Shown: one piece after another, positions 51,745 through 59,512 of the stretch
Numbering within the stretch: position 1 is the first letter of the stretch
Layout of the letters: the number at the start of each line of letters is the position of its first letter
Origin: Dongia_B sp035539215
GTDB taxonomy: Bacteria > Pseudomonadota > Alphaproteobacteria > Dongiales > Dongiaceae
NCBI GenBank assembly: GCA_035539215.1
Contig: DATLIX010000159.1
Location: 1 to 64,000, forward strand
Direction of reading: 5' to 3'
DNA: 64,000 nt
Notes under the pieces: model-generated
The model's database searches: none
Seen by the model: the letters and a program-made list of their open reading frames with translations, nothing else
What the model was told of the DNA's origin: nothing
Translations under genes and position numbers: made by a program

Positions 51745-52221
51745 TTATTTCAGCGTATACGTAAAATCATATTCCGAGCCTTTGGCATCACGGGCATGCA
51801 ACGCCATCTCGCCGCGTTCCGTCGCATAACTGCCGGTGCCACCGGTCACGGCGAGGACCGAATCGCCGGCATCAAGGAACGGACCCTCCACCGTGAGATG
51901 GCCCCGCGCCAGGGCGATCGTCCAGAAGCACTCCCAGGCCTTGCCCACCACGGTGCGAATGCAAAAGCCGTTATCGACGCCGATCTTGCTCTGGTTGGCG
52001 CCATCGAATATCTCATTGGAGAAGGTCAGGATGTCGCCGACGCTGTCACCCTTGGCGCCTAGATCCGTCACCGTGTCGGAGGTCGCACGTTCGACGACAT
52101 GCAGTTGCATCTCCGCGGAAGCCGGCGCAGCAGACAGCACAGAGGCGGCAAATAACGCCCCCGCCATGCCCAACCCGGTCAACACATTCACGACCGAGCG
52201 CAAGATCAACGAATCTCTCAT
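51745..52221 (-). CDS. Secreted allene-oxide-cyclase-barrel-like protein
   Basis: A 158-residue protein with a signal peptide cut near ASA-EMQL (residue 36). The mature part forms a beta-rich sequence typical of the AOC/dirigent-like barrel: LHVVERATSDTVTDLGAKGDSVGDILTFSNEIFD, then CIRTVVGKAWECFWTIAL and VTGGTGSYATERGEM. Two cysteines (in FCIRTV and WECFW) could form a disulfide. Bacterial members are exported and uncharacterised. It converges on the SGNH gene with a 34-bp gap and stands alone. Confidence 0.8.
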   Translation of the reverse strand: MRDSLILRSVVNVLTGLGMAGALFAASVLSAAPASAEMQLHVVERATSDTVTDLGAKGDSVGDILTFSNEIFDGANQSKIGVDNGFCIRTVVGKAWECFWTIALARGHLTVEGPFLDAGDSVLAVTGGTGSYATERGEMALHARDAKGSEYDFTYTLK

Positions 52222-52385
52222 CGCACTCTCCCGGCTTCGCCTTTTACTGGTAGCAGGTTAGACCCCGGAGGCTGCATTGGCGAGAGGCCGGGCGATCACA
52301 ACTTTTGACGTTCAAGCCGGAGATTCGTGGCCGCGAAGATACCGGCTGCGCCGGTCCAGGACGGTTGCCTTGCCAGCGCCGCCCC

Positions 52386-53135
52386 TCACCTTTCCTTCAG
52401 ATAGTCATAGGCGACCCGGCCATAGGGCAAAGTGAGATCGGCGATGAAGTGATGGGCACCGATCACCTTGCGCACGGGCAGGTCGGCGACCGGCGCGTTG
52501 ACATGCGGCACCAGGTGCAGGCGCGCGGGCCCCATCCAGGAACCCTTGACGGTGATGTCGCTGAGGTTGATCGCCACTAGCTGGCAGATCGCCGGCTCGC
52601 CATCGACGCCGGGGATGAGCTTCAGATTGATCTGCGTCTTGGTGAGCATCGCCAGCGTGCGCTCGCCATTGCCCGCCATGCTCTCATGCTTGTAGCCCAT
52701 GCTGCCCATGGCGACGAGCTGCCCCGCATATTCCAGCGTGCCGGTCAGCGTGTCCTTGACGATCTCCAGCTTCGGATTGGCGTATTTCTTGGGAAAGCCC
52801 CAGATCTCGCGGCCGGCGACGATGGGCGGATCATCGTCGAGATACATCTGGCTGACGAAGCTCACCGCCTCGCCGCCGAGCTTGGCCGGGATCACCAGGC
52901 CGGTCTCGGTATAGCTGCCGAAGCCGGTGCTGTCCGGCATCTTGATCCATTCGTAATGGACGAGATTGTCGCCGACCGGCTCCAGCGGCTCCGGCAATTG
53001 CGCGCGGATCGCCGCCGGATCGCTCTCATAGGTGATGGTCATGTATTCGCGGTTGATGAAGCGATAGGGGCCGGCCGGATAGCTGGGGCTGGCGAGCGGC
53101 ATCGAGGGCAGGCTGAGCACGTCGTCTTTGCGCAT
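52386..53135 (-). CDS. adc: Acetoacetate decarboxylase
   Basis: A 250-residue-class enzyme (249 coded residues plus stop) that decarboxylates acetoacetate to acetone and CO2. The Schiff-base lysine pair K116-K117 lies in REIWGFPKKYANP, matching K115-K116 of the clostridial enzyme. FGSYTETGLVIPAKLGGE supplies the conserved active-site region. The frame runs on to 53330, but family length and motif spacing place the start at ATG 53135. It lies about 350 bp downstream of a thiolase gene on the same strand. Close relatives act on other beta-keto acids, so the true substrate may differ. Confidence 0.88.
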   Translation of the reverse strand: MRKDDVLSLPSMPLASPSYPAGPYRFINREYMTITYESDPAAIRAQLPEPLEPVGDNLVHYEWIKMPDSTGFGSYTETGLVIPAKLGGEAVSFVSQMYLDDDPPIVAGREIWGFPKKYANPKLEIVKDTLTGTLEYAGQLVAMGSMGYKHESMAGNGERTLAMLTKTQINLKLIPGVDGEPAICQLVAINLSDITVKGSWMGPARLHLVPHVNAPVADLPVRKVIGAHHFIADLTLPYGRVAYDYLKER

Positions 53136-53483
53136 GATCCCATCCAGATTGCTGATGCAGACGACAAGCACAGGGCCGGCATGGCTTTGCGGTAGAATTG
53201 GCGTTCTTTGGTGCTGGCCCAGTGATCGCGGACTGCGACTGCCCCGCCAGCCGATGGTCGGAGCCGGGCGCCCGTCCGTCAAGCAAAATCCGGCGATGCT
53301 TTTGTGACACGGCCGCCGCAGCGGCGCCACGGTCGCATCATCCTTACATTACGCAGGGGTTAAGACAGTTGCGCGCCCCCTGCCGTCCGACCTATCGCGC
53401 GGCGCCTAAAGTTACAGCGGTCGTTACCATGGACCCCGCTGAGGCATCTCGGCCCACGGCAAGGCAAGTCCGGCAAAGCCGCC
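53136..53483. other. Intergenic region between thiolase and acetoacetate decarboxylase genes
   Basis: About 350 bp on the minus-strand path between the two genes. It is long enough for adc to have its own promoter. No terminator, regulator site or small gene could be recognised. Confidence 0.4.
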
Positions 53484-54680
53484 TCATGCCCCGCGTTCAA
53501 TGGCGATTGCCGTCGCTTCGCCGCCGCCGATGCAGAGCGAGGCGATGCCGCGCTCGAGGTCGTGATGCTGCAGGGCATGCAGCAAGGTCACGATGATGCG
53601 GGCACCGGTGGCGCCGATCGGATGGCCGAGGGCACAGGCGCCGCCATTGACATTGATCTTCTCGGCTGGAATGGCGAGGTCGCGCATCGCCGCCATCGGT
53701 ACCACGGCGAAGGCCTCGTTGATCTCGACGAGATCGACGTCGGGCATCGACCAGCCGGTTTTCTCCAGCAATTTGCGGATTGCCGGGATGGGTGCGGTGG
53801 TGAACCAGGCGGGGTCCTGCGAATGCGTGGCATGGCCCTTGATCGTGGCGAGGATCGGCAGGCCTTCGCGTTCGGCGATCGACCGGCGGGTCAGGACAAA
53901 GGCCGCGGCGCCATCGGCATTGGCGGAGGAACTGGCAGCCGTCACCGTGCCGTCCTTGGCGAAAGCAGGCTTGAGTTGCGGAATCTTCTGCGGCGAAACC
54001 TTGCCCGGAATCTCGTCATCGGCAATCGTCTGGGAACCACCTTTGACGGCGATGTCGATCGGCGCGATCTCCGCCTTGAAGAAGCCTTCCTTCACCGCCT
54101 TCTGGGCCCGCGTCAGGGTGCGGATCGCATATTCGTCCTGATCCTGGCGGCTGAACTGATAGCTCTGCGCCGTCGCCTCGCCGAAGCTGCCCATCGGCCG
54201 GCCGCCCTCATAGGCGTCTTCGAGGCCGTCGAGCATCATGTGATCGAAGATCTTATCGTGGCCGGCGCGGTAGCCGCCGCGCGCCTTCTGCAGCAGATAG
54301 GGTGCGGCACTCATATTCTCCATGCCACCGGTGACGACGATCTCGGCCGAACCCGCCAGCAGTAGATCATGGCCCAGCATGGTCGCCTTCATGCCCGAGC
54401 CGCAGACCTTGTTGACGGTGGTGGCGCCGGTGGCATCGGGCAGGCCGGCATAGCGCATCGCCTGGCGGGCCGGGGCCTGGCCGTGCCCGGCCGGCAGCAC
54501 ACAGCCCATCAGGACTTCATCGATCTTCTCCGGCTTGAGCCCGGCCCGGCCGAGCGCCGCACCAATGACATGGGCGCCGAGCAACGGCGCCGCCGTTCCG
54601 GCGAGCTCGCCCATGAAACGGCCCAAGGGTGTGCGTACCGCGGCGGCGATGACGACCGGATCGGTATTTCTGTCGGACAT
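53484..54680 (-). CDS. Acetyl-CoA C-acetyltransferase (thiolase)
   Basis: A 398-residue thiolase. The acyl-accepting cysteine is C93 (NKVCGSGMKA), the catalytic histidine H353 (LGHPIGATGARI), and the second cysteine C383 (CIGGGEATA). These are the full set for biosynthetic or degradative acetoacetyl-CoA thiolase. With the acetoacetate decarboxylase downstream it suggests ketone-body or acetone metabolism; it could also feed polyhydroxybutyrate synthesis, given the phasin-like gene elsewhere in the window. No CoA transferase is encoded between them. It is divergent from a TetR-family regulator gene. Confidence 0.92.
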   Translation of the reverse strand: MSDRNTDPVVIAAAVRTPLGRFMGELAGTAAPLLGAHVIGAALGRAGLKPEKIDEVLMGCVLPAGHGQAPARQAMRYAGLPDATGATTVNKVCGSGMKATMLGHDLLLAGSAEIVVTGGMENMSAAPYLLQKARGGYRAGHDKIFDHMMLDGLEDAYEGGRPMGSFGEATAQSYQFSRQDQDEYAIRTLTRAQKAVKEGFFKAEIAPIDIAVKGGSQTIADDEIPGKVSPQKIPQLKPAFAKDGTVTAASSSANADGAAAFVLTRRSIAEREGLPILATIKGHATHSQDPAWFTTAPIPAIRKLLEKTGWSMPDVDLVEINEAFAVVPMAAMRDLAIPAEKINVNGGACALGHPIGATGARIIVTLLHALQHHDLERGIASLCIGGGEATAIAIERGA

Positions 54681-54856
54681 GACGGTCTCCTATGACAGCC
54701 TGAAGAGGGACGGCCGGAAGCGGAAATGGAAGCGGCTACAACTGTGTGACCAGCGGCATCCCATCCACGTTCGATGAACATGATGCGGCCCTTGAAGGCG
54801 CAAAGCCAGGAAGGTCTTTAAGGGCTGGCGGGTCTTTACGTGTCTGCGCTCTTTAT

Positions 54857-54870
54857 ATGATGTACGTCAT
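54857..54870. promoter_or_regulatory. Candidate TetR operator in the thiolase-tetR intergenic region
   Basis: ATGATGTACGTCAT is an imperfect inverted repeat (ATGA...TCAT) in an AT-rich stretch 60-73 bp before the TetR gene start and 177 bp before the thiolase start. It is the clearest dyad in the 249-bp divergent region. Confidence 0.5.
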
Positions 54871-54929
54871 ACTATATGGTGGACGACCGGCGCGAAGGTC
54901 AAGCGCCTCTTTTTATCCGAAGATGATCA

Positions 54930-55520
54930 ATGCGTTACAGCAAGGAACATAAAGCCGAAACGCGGCAGCAGATCCTGATCCAGGCGGCGCGGCACTTCCT
55001 GCAGGATGGCATTGACGGTACCGGGATCGCCGGCCTGATGGCGGAAGCCGGCCTGACCCACGGCGGCTTCTATGCCCATTTCAAGAGCAAGGACGATCTG
55101 GTAGCCGCCGCCATCGCCAGCGGCTTTCGCCATACCCGCGCCGCTTTGGCGCGCGAGGCCGCGAAGACCGGGTTGGAGGGCGTCATCCGGCTTTATCTCG
55201 ACCAGCGCCACCGCGACACGCCGAGCAAAGGCTGCATCGCCGCCCTGCTGAGCCAGGAGATCGCCCGGCTGCCGAAGAAGGTGCGGGCCAGTTTCACGAC
55301 GGAGGTGGCCGAACTGCTGCAATTGATCGCCGAGCTGCTGCCGATGCCGGAAGGCCGCAAACGGTTGACGCGGGAGGAACGGTCGGACCGCGCGATCATG
55401 ATCCTCAGCAGCATGATGGGCAGCCTGCAGCTGGCGCGCGCCATCACCGATCCGGCATTGTCGGATCGCATCCTCGCCTGCGGAATCGAGGCCGCGCTGC
55501 AGCTTGCCCGCCATGCCTGA
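54930..55520 (+). CDS. TetR/AcrR family transcriptional regulator
   Basis: A 196-residue repressor. The helix-turn-helix (about residues 10-57) reads ETRQQILIQAARHFLQDGIDG, then GLMAEAGLTHGGFYAHFKSKDDL. The C-terminal ligand domain has the C36-like segment KGCIAALLSQEIARLPKKVR. It is divergent from the thiolase gene, a usual arrangement for a local regulator, so it probably represses thiolase and its own gene. The effector is unknown; acyl-CoA or a hydrophobic compound would be typical of the family. Confidence 0.9.
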   Translation: MRYSKEHKAETRQQILIQAARHFLQDGIDGTGIAGLMAEAGLTHGGFYAHFKSKDDLVAAAIASGFRHTRAALAREAAKTGLEGVIRLYLDQRHRDTPSKGCIAALLSQEIARLPKKVRASFTTEVAELLQLIAELLPMPEGRKRLTREERSDRAIMILSSMMGSLQLARAITDPALSDRILACGIEAALQLARHA

Positions 55521-55614
55521 CCGTCGGCCGGCGCGGCCTTGCGTTCGGCGGCGTGAACCGTAAGCTGGTGCCGCGCGCAACCGAGAGCAATTGCGGGCGA
55601 CAGCGGGTAACGGC

Positions 55615-56787
55615 ATGCGCATTCGCAAGATCTCCGACAAGACCATTCCCCTTTCCCGCTACGCCGATCCGGCGCTGCCCTCCGGCGGGTTGACGACCAG
55701 CTTGGTGAAGATCGCCGTCGACCGGGAAGACGGCGCGCCGGTGACAGGCTATGGCTTTGCCTCGATCGGGCGCTTCGCCCAGAGCGGGTTGACCCGTGAA
55801 CGCTTCGCGCCGCGCCTGCGGTCCGTACCGGCAGCGCAGATCGTCACCGACAGCGGCGACAATCTCGACCCCGCCCGCTGCTGGCAGGCGATGATGCGGG
55901 ATGAAAAGCCCGGCGGTCATGGCGAGCGCTGCGTTGCCGTGGGAGCCCTGGACATGGCGATCTGGGATGCCGCGGCGAAGATCGCCGGCCAGCCGCTCTG
56001 GCAGTTCCTGGCGGCACGTCTCGGCCGCCGGATCGAAACGGCACCGGCCGTCGATCTCTATGCCTCGGGCGGCTATGCTTATCCCAGCGACGATCTCGTT
56101 CGCCTCGGCGACGAGATCCGCGGCTTCCTCGACCAGGGCTATCGCCGCGTGAAGATCAAGATCGGCGGCGCCGGCGATAGCCGCGCTGGCATGGATCAGG
56201 ATATGCGCCGCATCGAGACGGTGCTGAAGCTGCTGCCCGCGCCCTTAAGCCTCGCCGTCGACGCGATGAATCGCTACGGCGCGGCGGCCGCGCTGCGGAT
56301 GGCGGAACATCTTGCCGCCTATGACCTCCTGTGGCTCGAAGATATCTGCGACCCGCATGATTTTGCCACCCAAGGCGAGATCGCCGCACGCCTGTCAACG
56401 CCGCTTGCCGCCGGCGAGCCGCTGTTCTCGGCGGCCGAGGCGACACTGCTGTTCCGCCATGGCGGCTTGCGGCCGGACCGCGACATCCTGCTGTTCGATC
56501 CGGCGCATTGCTACGGCCTTACGCACTACCTGGAGATCATCGCCGCCGCCGAACAGGCCGGCTGGCCGCGCCGTGCCTTCTGGCCGCATGGCGGGCACCT
56601 CTTCTCGCTGCAGCTGGCGGCCGCACTCGGGCTTGGCGGCAGCGAAGTCAATCCGCGCGCTTTCCCGCCGATCGGCGGGCTGGGCGACGGCCGGTATCCG
56701 CAGGCCGGACGAGCATCGCCGCCCGATCTGCCCGGCATCGGCCTGGAAAGCCGCGCGGCATTCGCGCAGCTCTTCGCAACGTTTTGA
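55615..56787 (+). CDS. Enolase-superfamily dehydratase, D(-)-tartrate dehydratase-like
   Basis: A 390-residue enzyme of the mandelate-racemase group. Catalytic K180 and K182 lie in VKIKIGG, metal ligands are D216, E242 (WLEDICDP) and E268 (AAGEPLFS), and H325 in WPHGGH is the acid-base catalyst. The spacing and phrases GDNLDPARCWQAMMRDEKPGGHGER and MRPD-like LRPDRDILLFDPA match Bradyrhizobium D-tartrate dehydratase, which makes oxaloacetate. The upstream in-frame start at 55591 lacks a ribosome site. It stands beside the TetR gene (same strand) without transport partners, so the substrate needs direct proof. Confidence 0.88.
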   Translation: MRIRKISDKTIPLSRYADPALPSGGLTTSLVKIAVDREDGAPVTGYGFASIGRFAQSGLTRERFAPRLRSVPAAQIVTDSGDNLDPARCWQAMMRDEKPGGHGERCVAVGALDMAIWDAAAKIAGQPLWQFLAARLGRRIETAPAVDLYASGGYAYPSDDLVRLGDEIRGFLDQGYRRVKIKIGGAGDSRAGMDQDMRRIETVLKLLPAPLSLAVDAMNRYGAAAALRMAEHLAAYDLLWLEDICDPHDFATQGEIAARLSTPLAAGEPLFSAAEATLLFRHGGLRPDRDILLFDPAHCYGLTHYLEIIAAAEQAGWPRRAFWPHGGHLFSLQLAAALGLGGSEVNPRAFPPIGGLGDGRYPQAGRASPPDLPGIGLESRAAFAQLFATF

Positions 56788-56802
56788 ACGGCCCGGAAAG
56801 GA

Positions 56803-59187
56803 TCAGGATGCCGCGAGGAAGAGCAGCGAGGCTTTGCTGTTCTGCAGGATCTTGTCGGACCCCGCACCGAAATAAAGCGTATCGCCGGGCCTGCGGTTGA
56901 CGCCCATGACGATGAGGTTATAGCCGCCGCGCCTGGCTTCCTGCAGGATCGCCTCATCAGGTGCGATATCGGCGCGGATCGCCGTTGTCATATCGGTATT
57001 GTGCCGCTCCGCCAAAGCGACCAGGTCCTTGAGGAAAGCCTCTTCCTGCGAAGTGCCAAGCTCGACTTCGAGGCTGCGTCCCGGGCGTCGCCGCCGATGG
57101 GACGTGCCGTCTTTCGGCGTCGCCGGCGCCTTGCCGCCTTCGGCCCCCGCTTCCGGTGCGCGTTTGACATAGAGCGCGGTCAGACGCGCGTTATTGGCCC
57201 GGGCGACGGCGACGGCAAGCTCGGCGGCGCGGGTCGAAACCGGACCGCCGGTCACCGGCAGCAGGATCTTGAAACCGCTGGTGGAGGGGCGCTCGCGATG
57301 GTCGCCGCGCGTCACCACCACCGCCAGGGGGCCGTCGAAGCCGGCGGCGATGCGCGAGACATCCGCGTTGAACCCGCCCTCGGCATCGATCATATCGTCA
57401 AGACCGATCAGCAGCAGGTCATAGCCCTTGTCGGCCTCCTTGGCGACGGCGTGCTCTGCCTCCATCTGCGGCGCGCGGGTGGATTTGACGGTGACATTGT
57501 CGGGCCGCGTCTCCTCGGCTTTTTCGGCCGCTGCCGCCGTTTTCGCCGCCCCCTCCTTGACTTCCTTTTCCATCGTGTCGTTCTTGGCGGCGGCGAGCTG
57601 TTGCGCGGCGCGGCTGCGCGGTGGTGCAAGGTCGCGTGCCGGCGTATTGCCCTCCAGATGCAGGACAGTGGTCGGGATGCCGCGGGCGCCGGCAACCACA
57701 CCTGTCAGGCGCGACACGAAACGGCCGGCCGGACTGTCGTCGACCGCCAGCAGCAGGCGCTCGACCTGCGGCAGGAAACCGCGCGCATCCGCCTCCTCGC
57801 GTTCCAGCCGCGCCTTCTCGTCGTCCCCCATCGGCAGGCGCGCCAGGGCCCAGCGCAGCATCGGCGGCATCGCCATGGTCGTGATGACCGCCATCGCCAC
57901 AATGACGGTGAAGAGATTCTGATTGAGCAGCCCCATGGAAAGGCCGATCGTCGCCACGATCACCTCGGTCGAGCCGCGGGCATTCATGCCGCAGGCGAGC
58001 GCCAGCGATTCGCCGCGCTTCAACCCGCCCAGCGTACCGCCGACGAAGGCGCCGGCGAATTTGCCGAAGGTGGCGATCAGCACGATGCCGACTGTCAGCA
58101 GCAGAAGATCGGGCTGCTGCAAAACCGTGAGATCCGCCGTCAGGCCGGCCAGGCCGAAGAAGATCGGCGCGAACAAAGCGGTGATCAGGCCGCGCAATTG
58201 CTGATCGATATGGCGGGTCATGATCGGCGATTCGCCGACCAGGATGCCGGCGACGAAAGCCCCCAGCACGGTATGGACGCCGATCGCCTGGGTGATCAGG
58301 GCCATCGCCGCCATGATCACCAGGATGAGGCTGATGACCGGCAGCTCGCTGACGAAGTTATCGTTGGTCCAGCGAATGAGGTGGAAGACGATCGGCCGGC
58401 CGATGCTCAGGCTGACGACCAGGAAGGCCAGCGTGCCGATGATGCTTTGCGCCAGCGAGGCGATATCTAGGGTGCCGTGGCTGGCGAGGCTGAAGATGAC
58501 GGCAATGATGATCCAGCCGATCGTGTCGTCGATCACCGCCGAGGCGAGAATGATCTGGCCGATATTGCGCCGCAGGAAATTCATTTCCCGCACCACCATG
58601 GCAACGATCTTCACCGATGAGATCGACAGCGCGGTACCCAGCAGCAGCGACACCATCAGACGCTGCCCCGGATTGGGCAGCAGATGCTCCGGCATCATTT
58701 CGCCAAGGGCGAAGCCGCTGATGAAAGGCAACAGGATGCCGGCGACCGAGACGCTGAAGGCGGCACGGCCGATGCGACGCACCAGCTTGAGATCGGTTTC
58801 CATCCCCGCCAGCAGCAACAGCATCAGCACGCCGATCTGGGCGATGCCGTCGATCATGGATTTCTGCTCGGGCTTGGCGGGAAAGAGGAAATGCTGCGCC
58901 TCGGGCCAGAACAGGCCGAGCACGGAAGGACCCAGGATGATGCCGGCCAGCAATTGCCCAATCACCGTGGGCTGGCCGATGCGCTGCATCAGCTCGCCGA
59001 GCAAGCGTCCGCAGAGCACCAGGAGGCCCATCTGCAGAATGAGGATGGTTTCGGAACCGCCCTTGCCGGCGCCTTCGGCGGCCAGGACATGGTTGAACGG
59101 CAGCAGGCAGAGCCCAAGGGCCAGCGCGCCGATTGCGAGGAAGTCACCTATCGGTCGGAACCATCCCCGCCGCCCGCAATCCGCCAT
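56803..59187 (-). CDS. CPA2-type cation/proton antiporter with C-terminal universal-stress-like domains
   Basis: A 794-residue inner-membrane protein. Residues about 45-430 form a Na+/H+ exchanger domain with twelve or so helices (GQPTVIGQLLAGIILGPSVLG, LLLLAGMETDLKLVRRIGR, SAVIDDTIGWIIIAVIF). The soluble tail holds two universal-stress-like folds (about 480-655 and 660-790), the second ending LIVMGVNRRPGDTLYFG. The first is interrupted by a charged, coiled-coil-like insert rich in Lys/Glu/Ala (about 530-585). The tail may bind nucleotide and gate transport. The stop is 15 bp from that of the convergent dehydratase gene. Confidence 0.9.
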   Translation of the reverse strand: MADCGRRGWFRPIGDFLAIGALALGLCLLPFNHVLAAEGAGKGGSETILILQMGLLVLCGRLLGELMQRIGQPTVIGQLLAGIILGPSVLGLFWPEAQHFLFPAKPEQKSMIDGIAQIGVLMLLLLAGMETDLKLVRRIGRAAFSVSVAGILLPFISGFALGEMMPEHLLPNPGQRLMVSLLLGTALSISSVKIVAMVVREMNFLRRNIGQIILASAVIDDTIGWIIIAVIFSLASHGTLDIASLAQSIIGTLAFLVVSLSIGRPIVFHLIRWTNDNFVSELPVISLILVIMAAMALITQAIGVHTVLGAFVAGILVGESPIMTRHIDQQLRGLITALFAPIFFGLAGLTADLTVLQQPDLLLLTVGIVLIATFGKFAGAFVGGTLGGLKRGESLALACGMNARGSTEVIVATIGLSMGLLNQNLFTVIVAMAVITTMAMPPMLRWALARLPMGDDEKARLEREEADARGFLPQVERLLLAVDDSPAGRFVSRLTGVVAGARGIPTTVLHLEGNTPARDLAPPRSRAAQQLAAAKNDTMEKEVKEGAAKTAAAAEKAEETRPDNVTVKSTRAPQMEAEHAVAKEADKGYDLLLIGLDDMIDAEGGFNADVSRIAAGFDGPLAVVVTRGDHRERPSTSGFKILLPVTGGPVSTRAAELAVAVARANNARLTALYVKRAPEAGAEGGKAPATPKDGTSHRRRRPGRSLEVELGTSQEEAFLKDLVALAERHNTDMTTAIRADIAPDEAILQEARRGGYNLIVMGVNRRPGDTLYFGAGSDKILQNSKASLLFLAAS

Positions 59188-59512
59188 CTACGCCACCCCA
59201 CACATTCGAACCGGTTCGGTCCGTTGCTCAACACGTCGCCCCGGCCGCCGCTCCGCCGCCGGTCATAACAACGCCGTGAAGCGCCGCGTTCAGCCCGGTT
59301 CGGCGCGGGCGGTCCGGCCCGGGCGGTCAGCTTGGCGCGGGTTCGGTCGCGCCGACTGCCCGGTTTATGGCAAATCCGATGGGAAATCGCAAATACCGGT
59401 GCGCGACGAGGGACGGGGTGTGAAATCCTTCTGTCGGCAAGCTGTCGGCCGCCGCCGCCGATGGCATGGACGCGGACATGACCGCGGGCTGGCTCCGCAG
59501 GGTGGCGAGATG
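59188..59512. other. Intergenic region upstream of the antiporter gene
   Basis: About 325 bp between two minus-strand genes. A perfect 12-bp palindrome CGAACCGGTTCG lies at 59207-59218, only 20 bp before the antiporter start. The rest is GC-rich with short repeated CGGGCGGT units and no gene. Confidence 0.45.
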
